A stretch of DNA of 64,000 bases, taken from the NCBI GenBank assembly GCA_002633005.1, contig NMRA01000173.1:29192-93191 (forward strand), given 5' to 3'. The notes under the pieces are model-generated. The model was not told the origin of the DNA. It worked only from the letters and a program-made list of their open reading frames with translations, and did not search any database. Position numbers and translations under genes: made by a program. The DNA is from Phoronis australis. Lineage: Eukaryota; Phoronida; Phoronidae. Below are positions 52,963 through 64,000 of this stretch, piece by piece (position 1 is the stretch's first letter; each line of letters begins with the position of its first letter).

Positions 52963-53810
52963 CGAAAAGCTTCTGGTGTATGAAGCGCCTACAGGAGCTC
53001 CTCCGTCCCACAGGTGTCCTCAGCTTTTGATCCTCCACAATACACTACTCGGGAACCCAATGGTCGTCCGCCTAAGCATAAAACCGACTTGCTGTTGTAC
53101 TCACCGAATTATTCCACTTCAAAGTTATGATCTGAATAGGATTCGATTTAACTCTCACAGATATACCGCATTCATCGATTCGGAAGTTTTCTTTAATTTG
53201 TGCCGAGTTATTTCAAATGTGCACTGCCTTCGGCAGCCATTTTATTGTGACACCTAAGGTCGTCATATGCTGCCCCCTTTTGTAAAAACTGAGAAACATG
53301 CAGAAAAAGGCCAACGAAGTAATGAAAATTGCAACAGCCTGTTTTTATTGACATAAACTCGATTTGAAGCTTTGATGTTGAGCTCTGCACTGTGGTTTCC
53401 AATAAAAGCCAATTGGACAACATTTCAATGCAGTTTAATGGTGAATGCGTGAGGCAAAAATGTTAAGAACCCAGCGTATCGCATTTGTCTGCGGATTTTT
53501 CCTTTGGCCTTCTAGATCCTACTAGTGCCTGGGACAAACAGATACATTGCATAAACAAACCCTGGATCATGTTTTGTGTCCCGTCGGAAGAAAATTTAAA
53601 TTCGAAAACATCTTCTGAAAACGCACAAAAAAGTGTATTAGTAAAATCTACTGATTTTTAAGTGGTTTTAAAAAACAATCGGTAAACTCACCGATTTTTG
53701 TCTCATTACTTTGATACGTGTCTCTTCCGATAAGTTAGTACCTAACGTGCACACGAGCACTCCAAATTGGAACGCTAAGTCCCGCGTGGTTGCGCTGCAC
53801 GCGAAACAAG
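52963..53810. other. spacer with short repeat
   Basis: 'gccgaaaagcttctggtg' and 'gaagcgcctacaggagct' recur with few changes at 56287-56325, an unclassified dispersed repeat. Nothing else recognised. Confidence 0.4.
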
Positions 53811-53844
53811 ATGGCGGACGACCTTTGGAGCCTGACGACAATAG
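53811..53844 (+). CDS. possible orphan first exon
   Basis: ATG in AAGATGGCGGACGACC opens MADDLWSLTTI and meets a donor-like GTAACC at 53845. The YY1-like start context suggests a promoter. No second exon was identified, so the gene, if any, is unknown; it might also be an alternative leader upstream of the DHRS4 gene. Confidence 0.25.
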
Positions 53845-55000
53845 GTAACCGGACTATACAATACGTATGGTCCTTGACCTCGAACCGACAACGTGCAAAG
53901 TGCGTCTGGGCTTTTTGGGAACATTTTTGTGCTAAGCTTTGACAGCGAATTTCTTGCGAACTCGCTGGAGCAGGACACCGTGAATGGTATTATAGAAAAA
54001 ACAATTTCCCATGGTTTGTTGAACTCTGTCTCTGGTTTCGTGTTATGTGTTTGATATGGACAGCTGAATCGAAGAACCCGTGGAATTTCTAGTCCTGAGT
54101 GTCATACCTTGTAGTATTATATGTAGTGTATTGGGAAACGATCAGCTGAGGACGCCTGTTTATCTAACTACATTCATGTTTCCGCTTCTTCAATTACTTG
54201 TCTTGTAAAATCTCATTGAAGTCTTGTGAAGAAGTCTAAGCCCATTGTCTACCTAAGCTAAATAAACAATTTCAAAACTTACGCAAATGGTTAAAAAGTG
54301 AAGAACACGCCGTCAACATCGTGGTTCGCGACCTCTCACTGCCTCTCGCAAACCCTATCAAGACAGCTTTCGATGTGGTTATCATTCGTTTTCTTTTACC
54401 GTATTTCGTGCACCTATTAAACAAGCCACAGCATGCTCAAAAAGAGTTATCCAATAGCAGAAACCTTTTACGACAAGTGCTGTCCTTTGTCCTCAATGGT
54501 TCCCTGCATGTCCGCTAGGGAGCATGAGGGGAAGCCCTAACCTGAGCGTGCCGCTAGGACCTACGCTGGGACCTAGCTAAAATCTAACATAAGTCACGTG
54601 TTTTTATTTAAAATACACAGCAATATCTTACGTTATCTCGCGTTATTTTGCTTTTTTAGCGAGGACCTAGTGTTACTGAACGGGAGGCTGGTTCCCGGGC
54701 CTCACACGGTGACGTCACCCTAACCAATTTGGAGGGTATGTGCAGGAGACAAGGGGAGTCAATGAGATGAGATATCTCACTCGCTGGTTCCCTGCGTGCC
54801 TGGCCACCTCGCGTGGTTACCGACGACCTGGCAGCATACATTCTATCACAGTGCTGAACGAAAGTATAGGTGGCGCTGTGTCAGAGGGTAGTTTATCTCA
54901 TTGCTGGAAGCGACAGCCCAAGTAGGTCAACAGGTCAGTATTTGTTGAAAGGTCGCTGTTGAGCAAACAGATAAGACTTCTCGGTCCACGGCATGAAACG
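53845..55000. other. upstream region of DHRS4, no recognised gene
   Basis: Mixed-composition sequence. The open frames at 54321-54518 and 54656-54925 have no recognisable similarity. Core promoter elements for DHRS4 could not be pinned down. Confidence 0.4.
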
Positions 55001-55140
55001 ATGTATAGATGTGTTTCTAAATGCACGAGTCCAGCGTGGGGTGCATTGAACTATTTAAGATTGAACCTAGTGAACTCAAGGACGATGGGCACTAAAAAAT
55101 TGGATGGCAAGGTGGCGATTGTCACAGCCTCAACCGATGG
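55001..55140 (+). CDS. DHRS4: DHRS4 exon 1
   Basis: Starts [16 protein letters not shown], then [18 protein letters not shown]. Donor GTATGT at 55141 splits the Gly codon. The leader is Cys/Arg/Asn-rich without acidic residues, consistent with an organellar leader (inference). Confidence 0.85.
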
Positions 55141-58100
55141 GTATGTTCTGCACGTTATGTTTCACTGTCAGTCCACTCCAGACTAATAATTTGAGATAAA
55201 TTGAGTAATTCAGACTCGGTGCTAGGCAATTAGATCGCCCTGGAATTGGATGCCGCCAACCGAGGGGCTACGTGTTGCCTAGGTGTTTGCGAGCGACCAT
55301 GGTCATAGACTATTGCCTATAATCTACGGTGCGACTTAGCCAGCTAGCTACATATGTAGTCAGACTGTTGCCTAGGTAACACTGTGTGTTCATTAGACTT
55401 TAGACCTTGAAATTGCTCACAGCCAAGGTAGTTCTGCTAGTCAACTCGGCGTGAAACTTGCATCAACATGTAGAGTTAAAGACAGGACGGGGTGCATGCA
55501 AAATCTGGGAATCAAACGACACTCGCCTTGCTCGTTAGCCGTATATAAGTGGAAAACAATCTAATAAACGTTGTAATCCTCTGCCTTTCCTAGCAAAGAA
55601 AAGTTATGTTATTGAAAACAGTATGCTTGTGACACGTCGCGCACACGACATTTCCTAAATTTTTGCAAAAAGCTCTCAGGAGATGATGATAGCTTGGCAG
55701 CAGCAAAATGTCTTCTGAAATTCGTTTTTTCAGTATCAAAATTCTAAAAACTTATAACTTATAATGAAATGAAACCAATTCCGATAATTTGTTGTGACGT
55801 GTGCGCAACCTCGTGAAAGAACAACAGTTGATTGAAGAATTGGCGAAAAAAGAAACTGGCCAATATAAAAGGCGCAATATTTCATGGTGCCTCACACCAA
55901 ATAAAAAATCAAAGCCATGTTGTTATAAATGCCTTTTGCACATAGAGGGACACTTTGGAGGTCGTTGATATATTTTACTCCACGAAATATTCTTGTTATC
56001 AAACTTTTTCTTTTTCCTTCGAGCAGGCCCTTGTTCAGTTCCCAAAATTGATTGCCATTTTTAACACTGTGCACGCCACCTGCAGCACGCAGTGTTAAAA
56101 ATGGTGAGTTACCGATGTGGGAAATGAACGAGGGATTGCTCGAAGAAAAAATTTGATAACAGAAGTACTTCATCGTGTTGGAAGAAATTAAATATATCGA
56201 CGGCCTCCTAAGGTGTCTCTCTATGCGCTAAAGGTATTTATAACAACGTGACTTTGATGTGTTAGTCAGTGTGAGGCATAATTTGCCGAAAAGCTTCCAG
56301 CATATGAAGCGCCTATAGGAGCTTCATCGTCTCTGCCTTGGAGAGCTAGAGACGATGGTCATTGTCTAAGAGTACGACGGCACAGGTCGGATATAGCGGT
56401 CACTGATTTTGAGAATCAGTTTCATCCACTGAATAACGGGCCCGTTATTCAGTGATTGCATGGTTCTCAAAATCAGGGACTGCTATATCTGACCAGTATA
56501 GTACACGACAGTGTGTGTTGCCGGCTCTCAGTCCGTGTGGAGTGGGTGTTGGACCTAGTGGTGTTGTGTTGAGGTGTTGACACTGTAGTAATAGCCGCAA
56601 CGTGTAGCTCTCTTATATAGCTGCTGGCTTTCTAGTGGTTGCAATGCTCCCCATCCCTTTCTTTACTATAATCTCATGTCATGTTTGTATGTGGCTAATC
56701 AGGATAAAATACCGATGAACAAAGAAAAACACAACTCTTGTGTTCTGAACAAGAAGTACCAAACTTTATTGTTTCTAACACAGGAGAACGACTTCTGTTC
56801 TAGATTACACTACATCCCCCTTTGGAGATTCTGAGTGATACAATAAACACTAAGGATCAATGTTCTAATGATAACATTTGTGAACATCAGTCCAAACTAG
56901 AATGATGATGTAGTGTCACTAATGAAACACTTATAACTTGAAGGATAGATAAATGTTCACTTAATCACTATAGTAAAATCTACGTTTCCAGTCTTTGTCG
57001 TTTTTTAACAACTCTCCTGGAACGAGTGACAACAGGAGGGGGAGAGTCCGAAACTAAAGCACTCCGATTTCATCGGCATAGTACTCCTTTGTCCGATTCC
57101 AGTACGTATGATTGAGGTGTGGTAATCTTCTCCGTTACTGTCCCCTCCTCCTTGTTGCGGACCCAGACTAGGTCACCTGGTGTTAGTTCGGGTAAATCGC
57201 CTTCTCGATGGCGAGTGTCATGGTTGACACGCTGCTGATCACGTCGGATAAGTTGGCGATCTTGCACTTTCGAAAGAGCTTCCGGCTTGATGCCAGGTTC
57301 AAGGTTCTTCTTGATGGTTGGAAGTTTCGTTTTTAAAGTTCTCATCAGCAACTGGGCTGGCGAGAGACCATTGTCCAGAGGTATGGACCTATGGATAAGT
57401 AGGGCATTGTGAATGTCTGAGTTCGTTTTGAGTAAGTCCTTTACCACCTTCACCGCGCGTTCAGCTGCACCGTTTGCTATAGGGTATTTGGGCGAGCTGG
57501 CTATGTTTGAGAAGCCGAAATCTGCCATGAAAGTTATGAATACACGACTTGCGAACTGCGGTCCATTATCAGAAACGACTAAGTCAGGAATGCCATGTAC
57601 ACTAAATATTTCCTGTAGACATCTGATAACGGATATGTTTCTGACATTTCTCTGTATTCGGTCCATCTCGACTAATAATCGACTACGACCAATTGTTCCT
57701 TGCCGTCGAAATGAAACATGCATTCCCACTCTCTCCCATGGACGTGACAGAAAAGACGATGAAGGATAGGTTGTTTCGGTTCCGGACGTATTTGCGCAGA
57801 AATTTTACAGGATGAGATGGTCTGTTCGGTCTCCTTTGACAATCCTGGCAACCAGACTGCATGATTCTCTAGCTCGATCACGTTTCGTAATGCCGAGGTG
57901 GCCTTCGTGTGTCAGGCCCAAGATTTCCGTGCAGAGGGCCAGCGGTATAACTAATCTATCGTCAAAGAAAAGTAGATCATCAATAATCCTCACAATAATT
58001 CTGTCCCGTATGAGTTCATCCCTGAGTGCACCTTAATTGCATTCATTAGCAATTATGTATAGTCATGGATGAAACTATCAGCAGATTCGCCAGGCTGTTG

Positions 58101-61100
58101 TGTGCAGCGATTGAACGTTCGGTCACAATGTTTGTGCTTAAACTAAAGTACTGATTGAGCTGAGTTTTTAGTTCATGATACGTTATTTTATCTTCCTCAA
58201 TTCTCAACTGAGTAATAACTTACCCATACTGTGAAGCAGTGTGCTTACTTCTTGATCTGAGTCAGTTTTTTGTGAAGGCCGTAGCATTGTCTGTAGCGTG
58301 AAAAACATTTTCTCCATTCGTGCCATTCTTGTGCCAACTTAGATTGCCCGTTCTCATCCAGAAATTCAGGTAACGGAATATTTACCACCACTGCCGCCAT
58401 GTCATGTTTGTATGTGGCTAATCAGGATAAAATACCGATGAACAAAGACAAAGACGACTGGTGTGTACTTAACAGGAAATACCAAACTATACTGTTTCTA
58501 ACACAGGAGAACAACTTCCGTTCTTGATTACACTACATCATTATGCGCCATTCTCCTAGAGTGTAAAAATCAAGAAATGTCCACCATTACGATCTAATGT
58601 AGAATCACACTCTATTAAACTTGTCAAGCACGCCTTTTGTGTTAATGGTACACAATACTGTGGTTAAAATGTGTGGTGTATTTGCATGAACGCTTTGTGA
58701 GAAAGACATTGACTTTGTCATCTTCTGCGATCTTGTTCACTTTCAACCAAATGTCCAATCATCTTGTAAAACGACCACTTCTCCAAAGTCGGGTCAAACC
58801 TGGACCGATTGCCCAAATATCTGGTCTAGTGAGATCCAGAAGCCATCATGGTGAGTTCCACCAAGTGAGCTCAGACTCGTCGCCAATTTGTGGTGTATTT
58901 GCATGAACGATGGCTAGGATTATTGCCGATAATCCATTAGATAAAAATCATAACATAAGACTTCGTTGATGAACGGAAACGGAACTGTCTATATTGAAGA
59001 ATAGGTGGTGCTACATACTCTACAAGCTGGCCAGAGCTTATAGTCACACAACGGAATCAACAGGTGAAAGTTAAATCGAATTTCTCTGAAAGTCATCCGT
59101 TTTTCTCCATTCGAAGTTTTTAGGTGAAAGTATTTTATACAAAACACATCTGCTTCAAAACATTTGTTGAAAGTTGCTTGCAAATAGTATTTTTAAATAT
59201 GAGTTAGCGTTAGGCGCACTATATAGAACATAATTGCTGGATTACCTGAGCATCAGATGAAAGCAGACAATAAGAGAGTTGGACCATGTAAACATTGGTT
59301 TGCCGACTGGCCGATTAGTCATTCAGGATACTCATTCCACTGCGTGACTGTGTAATGTTTTAAACAGGCGGTAAGCTAAATCCGATGGTAGAGCCTGCTG
59401 CATCTATATGGATGACATCTCTTGAACAGAGCACCATCAAATGAAAACTAACGCAAAATACTACAACATTTAGCTTGCTTTTGTATCAAGACTGCATTTC
59501 TAGAAACACCTACAGCTTCTTGTCACCCCTGCACATTATTTATCTGGTTGGTGAAGCTGTACTTGTAGCTTACCTTATGAGGTGTAATGGGCAATAGAAG
59601 CTGTAGTGCACAAGAGCCATGTTAATGTATGCAACACATTGCTGTCTGTTGTTGAATCTTTGGCACTGCCTAATGATGTTCTCACGAGGACTTTTCACTA
59701 CAGAAATTGGTGATGGATAGAAGATGATGAATGTTTCTGACCAACAGTTTGTGTATTATAATGATGGTTCCAAACTTAACAGTGCACAGTCGGGATGAGA
59801 AATTTTTACTTTTTTGACCTTAGAGATGATGATAAAATAATTATCTGGATATCAGTGGACAATATCGCTACAGTTCTTCAGGTTGAAATTGTCGCCATCC
59901 ATCAGGCTGATGTAATGGCTAGAGAGCATTGGGCAATTCTTGGTGACAAGGAGCTCTTTTTCACACGGATAGCCAAGCTGCCATTAAGGCTTCAACCAAG
60001 CTAAAGTTGTGTTCAAGCTTGCATGAATGAGCTCAAGTGCTTGGCAGCCAAACGTACTGTCATGTTAAATTGGTCAAAGCTCATGTTGGCATTGATGTTA
60101 ATGAAGGTGCTGATTACCTTGCAAGGCAAAGAGCAAGTACACCATTTTGTACCAGAACTCTGCCTAGCAGTCCTAATACAAGTATTGCAAGGCAAAGGTA
60201 AAACATGCATGGAGGATGGGCTCCACCTGCAGACAAACAAAACTTATTTTTCCAAGTCCTTTTGAGCCCAGAGGTTCCAAAAGACTCGTAGGCAGATGAT
60301 TCAAGTGATTACTGGGCATAACAACTTAGCTCAGTTCTGAAGCATCACATCTTTTCAAACTGCCCTATGCGTGGCTTGAAAGCTGATACTCTTTGACAAT
60401 TAGTGGAGATATGCCATGTTGATCAGGGTCTTGGCAGTGGTCTTCTAGATGGTCATGTAACTTGCCTGGTAGACAGGGTCTTGGCAGTGGTCTTCTAGAT
60501 GGTCATGTAACTTGCCTGGTAGACATTGTCAGATCATGCAGGTAATAGCCATTCTTTCCTGTTATCAAAGGTCACATTATTTATCTGGTTGGTGAAGCTG
60601 TACTTGTAGCTTACCATTCTTTCCTGTTATCAAAGGTCACATTTGTGCTAACTCCTTAGAAGTAGTTTTCTGTCTCCAAAGCTGATGGGAACGCAAACAC
60701 TTAACTTTACTGTTGAGCATTATTAACATGGAAAGTTGATAGCAGCCAACTGTAAGGGGAAGTGCTTATAGTCTCCAGAGAAGGATTATATCAGCTGAAG
60801 CTGGATGATTTCGTTGAAGATGGCAGTGAATTTTAATCTTAGTAAACCAGTTGACTTTATTGGTGAGGGCTCCACGATTCTTTTCATGATTTTTGGGGGG
60901 TTAACATTGGCCACGTTCTCCCCCACCAGTCCTAGCTTTCATAAATTTCATATCACATGGTAGCTGGTAGGCAGTACAGTTCTTAATGGCTCTTAAATTT
61001 TGTCTAGATCACTGGAGTATGTGCCCACCCCCAATGTACGCAACTTTAAGGCCCTTCATTGTCTATCTGACCACCATAAATAATTTTTCAACTCCTCAAA

Positions 61101-63059
61101 CCACTGGAATTTGTTTGGGGTGATCAATGTGTATATTCATCCCCTTTGCTGGTCTACTGTACTTGGAGTCAGTGCACCTCCCTTAAGACGTTAATCTTAA
61201 TCAGTCATGTCCACCTTCTACTTCTCAAAAGTAAAGTATTCAATTTTAAATGCCCTACTCGACTTAATGTGGTCTCGTTGATTTCTTAGTCACTCTCCTG
61301 GTGTTAAAATGCTTGACATGCTTGTCGATGACTTGCAATTAATGTTTCTGATTCCAATTTACGGGACTTAACTTAATAGCAAAATGTCTATACTGCTAAG
61401 TGTACCATCAGCTCCATGTCGTCTCTTGACAATGTCTATACTGCTAAGTGTACCATCAGCTCCATGTCGTCTCTTGACAATGTCTATACTGCTAAGTGTA
61501 CCATCAGCTCCATGTCGTCTCTAGACAATGTCTATACTGCTAAGTTTACCATCTGCTCTATGTCGTCTCTAGACAATGGACGTGTTCCACCATCGTGGTT
61601 CAGCACAAGCTAGGGATGGCTACTTAGGTCTTAATTCATCATCAAATGACATCCTTGATAACGTACACAGTGCTTAGGGGATTCTCTTCGGGAACGTCAC
61701 TTAAATACTTACAATTTTGCTAAACATTCCCATTTCTTTAATCCAGTTTTAACTGGAACTATTTGTATTTCAATTGGACTGCAGTCATTGCTTGAGGTCA
61801 AACTGCAGGTATTCAAGATTACGTCTGCCTTAGATTCAACAGATATTAGGGCTGCAGCCATATAAGGCTATTTTCTCGACAGTTAGGCAATATCGTTCAA
61901 GTCTTTGCATGATATCACTAAGCATGATATCACTAAGCATGATATCACTAAGCTTTAGTAGAAAAGAGTGTGATCTCGCTTGCTTTTGCTGGCAGATATC
62001 TGAATCCTGTTATGGACTAGAGCCACTTAACATCCGTTTATGTGTAATCTATATTAAAGCCTTCAGTGTTGGGCTTAGAGTAGTGATCGCAGGTTAGTGC
62101 TGCATACTTTGATGATATATTGAGATATTTGTCAGAATGGGATCCCTTGTAACTAAATAATATACCCGGTACTAAGTTTTGTTTTTTGCAACAATCATTT
62201 TGGTAGTGTTGTTTTACCCTGGGAAAAATTGTGATAGCGTCACAATTTTTCTTGACCAGGATGGGACAAAAGTCAGAAAAAACAATTGGCAGATAACATA
62301 GTATCCAAAAGTTGGGTTCATACTTCTAATCTCGGTTGAGTTTTCCAACTAGAAACTTAAAAGCTCACTGGATGCTGATAAAGGCAGAGTCTATGGGAAT
62401 GTGTCTGCAGAAAGAGTGCTAGTGGACACTTTGAGTGTATATGTAATGCAACCAGTCTGAATGTCTGGTCAATCAGTTGATTAAGCTTACAGTTGTCCAT
62501 TTCCAGTATTGGTTTGGAGATAGCACGGAGACTTGGTCAAGATGGAGCTCATGTTGTGATCAGTAGTCGGAAGCAAGCCAATGTAGACAGAGCTGTGAGT
62601 GATCTACAGGCCAACAACCTTAGTGTGATGGGCTTAGTCTGCCATGTGGCCAAGGATGAACACAGGAAACAATTGATTGAGCAGGTGGATATTTGATTTA
62701 CATTTTAGTGTTTAATTAATTGAGATTGAATGGCAAATGGATTTCAAGTTGGATAATACTTTGGAGTTGAGTTTTGCTTGTTTCGTTAATCTAAATATGG
62801 ACAACTTCATTTTTGTGTTTCAGTTTTTGGACTGTCGAGGATTTTCTGTAGTGTAAAATGGCTTAGTGGATTACTGAAGTTGTTAATTCACCTTGGTTTA
62901 TGTACTTGTTGCATCACTTTTTTCACACCAGAATGTTCATGCTTAGTAAGTGCTGAATTTGTTATTTTTCTGTACTTTCAGACTATAAATAAATTTGGTG
63001 GTGTTGACATCTTAGTGTCTAATGCTGCAGTCAACCCCAGTTTTGGACCCATTCTTGAT
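55001..63059 (+). CDS. DHRS4: DHRS4-like short-chain dehydrogenase/reductase, first three exons (continues beyond window)
   Basis: NADP(H)-dependent carbonyl/retinal reductase of the SDR family, peroxisomal and mitochondrial in vertebrates. Exons 55001-55140, 62507-62684 and 62982-63059 join in phase and give 132 residues, about half of the usual 270-280. The Rossmann start reads [11 protein letters not shown] then [20 protein letters not shown], with TASTDGIG at the TGxxxGIG dinucleotide loop and SSRK favouring [22 protein letters not shown] is the SNAA region, with the NPxFG wording typical of DHRS4. The start is the ATG at 55001, giving a leader of about 28 residues before [10 protein letters not shown]; the internal ATG at 55086 is an alternative that would drop the leader. 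The catalytic S-Y-K and any C-terminal PTS1 lie downstream. Confidence 0.9.
55141..56384. other. DHRS4 intron 1, 5' part
   Basis: No gene recognised. The dispersed 'gccgaaaagcttcc' repeat is at 56287-56325. The minus-strand frame at 55892-56173 shows no recognisable similarity. Confidence 0.4.
56385..56494. repeat. 110-bp foldback hairpin centred on GGGCCC
   Basis: Arms of about 55 bp pair almost throughout: 'tatagcggtcactgatttt' with 'aaaatcagggactgctata', and 'actgaataacggg' with 'cccgttattcagt'. Related to the hairpin at 23575-23659 (shared 'ttttgagaaycagttt'). Confidence 0.8.
56677..56814 (-). repeat. 3' LTR of the Gypsy element
   Basis: 138 bp, highly similar to 58400-58537. It is preceded on the minus strand by the polypurine tract at 56815-56825. 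Confidence 0.85.
57070..57729 (-). pseudogene. Gypsy-type integrase core fragment
   Basis: 219-codon frame. VSDNGPQF holds the second catalytic Asp, and [14 protein letters not shown] holds Glu with exactly 35 residues between, the D,D-35-E pattern. The first Asp is in another frame upstream (LVVVDY near 57675). [11 protein letters not shown] near the C-terminal end is the usual post-core segment. Not functional as it stands because of the frame breaks. Confidence 0.85.
58400..58537 (-). repeat. 5' LTR of the Gypsy element
   Basis: 138 bp partner of 56677-56814. The sequence just inside begins TGGCGGCAG, which could be a primer-binding site and overlaps the gag ATG. Confidence 0.85.
58538..60410. 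other. DHRS4 intron 1, no recognised gene
   Basis: Short frames only. 'tttgtggtgtatttgcatgaacg' -like phrases occur twice (about 58673 and 58891), a short local duplication. Confidence 0.4.
60411..60660 (+). repeat. local segmental duplications
   Basis: A unit of about 59 bp with 'cttggcagtggtcttctaga' is present twice in tandem (60430, 60479). 'cctgttatcaaaggtcacat' also occurs twice, and 'tatctggttggtgaagctg' is shared with 59540. Confidence 0.8.
61383..61577 (+). repeat. 48-bp minisatellite, 4 copies
   Basis: Units 'aatgtctatactgctaagtg' plus 'taccatcagctccatgtcg' plus 'tctcttgac'. The 48-bp period leaves a long open frame that is not a gene. In DHRS4 intron 1. Confidence 0.92.
61578..62506. 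other. DHRS4 intron 1, 3' part
   Basis: Contains a 15-bp 'atgatatcactaagc' triplicate at about 61908-61954. Nothing else recognised. Confidence 0.5.
62507..62684 (+). CDS. DHRS4: DHRS4 exon 2
   Basis: Acceptor 'catttccag', donor GTGGAT. The first base completes Gly, giving TDGIG. It encodes [27 protein letters not shown] and [15 protein letters not shown], closely like vertebrate DHRS4. Confidence 0.93.
62982..63059 (+). CDS. DHRS4: DHRS4 exon 3
   Basis: Acceptor 'tactttcag', donor GTAAGT; 26 codons in phase 0. It encodes [20 protein letters not shown], the SNAA motif region of the Rossmann fold. Confidence 0.93.
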
Positions 63060-64000
63060 GTAAGTTGAAACAACTGACTTTATGTATTAAAAGTAACATA
63101 TCAGAAAGGTGTTAGTATTTTATTATTTTTCGCTTTAAACCACCAACATTGCAGCACTGTGCATTTATATATTTTTATTAATAACAATGCTTTATTTCAG
63201 AACATTTGTACTTGGAACTGTCATCAAGTGATGCGTTGTTAGAGCATTTCAGTTGTTATGTTTATGACTGAGTTACGACAATTTGGCAGTTACTTTGTTT
63301 GTGTGAAATTAAATGTAAATTAAATGTAAATTAAATGAATGTTTGTCAGATTTGTGGAACTAGCATGGGTGTAACGATGTTTAGTGAAATTTTTTCCATG
63401 AGACAACTCCAATGTTAATATCTGGAATTTTTTTACTCCACCGCCTAAGCAAGCCTTGAGCCAGACTAACCAGTCCAAATATATTCACAAATTAATGCTC
63501 TTGGCTTAGCCGCGATCCTGATTTTTCTTAGTGCATTTATTTAATAATTTAAAGACAGCTTGTACTTAATGATTTATAGACAGTTAGTACTTAATGATTT
63601 ATAGACAGTTAAAACTTACTTTTCAATTTTAAAAGCAGTCATGTTGGTCATTTGGCTTTCTTGTTTCTTTTTTGTTTTTTTTTTTTTGATTTGAAACTCA
63701 TACAGCCAAGCCCATGAATAGCACTAGTTCATTTCAATCTGTGGCAGCGCTATCAAGCCTTTGATGTGCCGAGGAATTCACTGGCTTCTCTGTGGTAAAC
63801 AGTGCCTGTTTTCTTGTCCACTTGCTTACTTACTTACTGCCTATAAATTCTGCCAGCATAAAATTTGCCTTATGTAAGCTCACTATCTCATGATAAAAGC
63901 TGAATACAATGAAATAGATGAACCTCTCTGCACTTCAAACATAAATTCTGAATATATATGCTATTAAATGTACATTGAATGTATTCATTCCATTCTATTT
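63060..64000. other. DHRS4 intron 3, incomplete
   Basis: AT-rich intron with small duplications ('taaattaaatg', 'gtacttaatgatttatagac') and a T-run at about 63677. No further exon seen. Confidence 0.5.

Larger units (their letters stand above)
56677..58537 (-). mobile_element. Internally deleted Ty3/Gypsy LTR retrotransposon
   Basis: LTRs of 138 bp at 56677-56814 and 58400-58537, bounded TGTAGTG..ATGACA on the minus strand; a purine tract (AAAGGGGGA) precedes the 3' LTR. Minus-strand order: a gag start of 52 codons overlapping the LTR edge, broken gag remnants, a direct jump to the H2C2 zinc region ([14 protein letters not shown]), then the integrase core. Protease, RT and RNase H are gone, leaving only 1.9 kb. 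Frameshifts and stops make it inactive. No clear target duplication was resolved. In DHRS4 intron 1. Confidence 0.82.

Overview
This is nuclear DNA of an invertebrate animal: AT-rich, with GT-AG introns, 3'UTRs with AATAAA signals, many minisatellites and many transposable-element fragments. The protein-coding exons resemble bilaterian orthologues. The species cannot be fixed from the sequence alone. There is one assembly gap (Ns, 11701-12404).

Three genes were assembled from exons whose splice sites and phases agree. (1) HEATR6 (HEAT-repeat protein 6), + strand, enters from upstream of the window. Its last twelve exons lie at 4674-21953 (one is mostly in the gap), followed by a 3'UTR. (2) TK2, a mitochondrial-type thymidine kinase 2/deoxynucleoside kinase, - strand. 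It is complete in ten exons from a short leader exon at 49655 down to the stop at 26341; the 705-nt reading frame encodes 234 residues. It is convergent with HEATR6. (3) DHRS4-like peroxisomal/NADP-dependent short-chain dehydrogenase, + strand. Three 5' exons lie at 55001-63059 and the rest is beyond the window. The three genes have no evident shared pathway.

Everything else is introns and spacers full of repeats. HEATR6 introns hold an inverted pair of Penelope-like fragments (5977-6997), a 33-bp minisatellite split by a truncated LINE with a 14-bp target duplication (7979-9903), a CR1-like fragment (15.3-16.0 kb), a TA-flanked inverted-repeat element with an internal minisatellite (16604-17726) and a 512-bp element with 13-bp inverted repeats and a 6-bp target duplication (20015-20528). 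TK2 introns hold a second Penelope-type inverted pair, a TTAA-flanked 1.6-kb element, a 2.96-kb hAT-like element inside a tandem repeat, a Harbinger-like element, an L1-like fragment and several minisatellites. Between TK2 and DHRS4 is unassigned sequence. The first DHRS4 intron holds an internally deleted Ty3/Gypsy element with 138-bp LTRs.

The two most unusual signals are these. First, the 3' end of one HEATR6 exon, with its 5' splice site, is repeated eight times in tandem with a 49-bp period (12405-12795). Second, a dispersed repeat family, with all copies on the + strand, carries a CTCF-core-like motif about every 150 bp. It lies between the convergent genes, in TK2 introns and upstream of TK2, and three of its copies end in a short hairpin.
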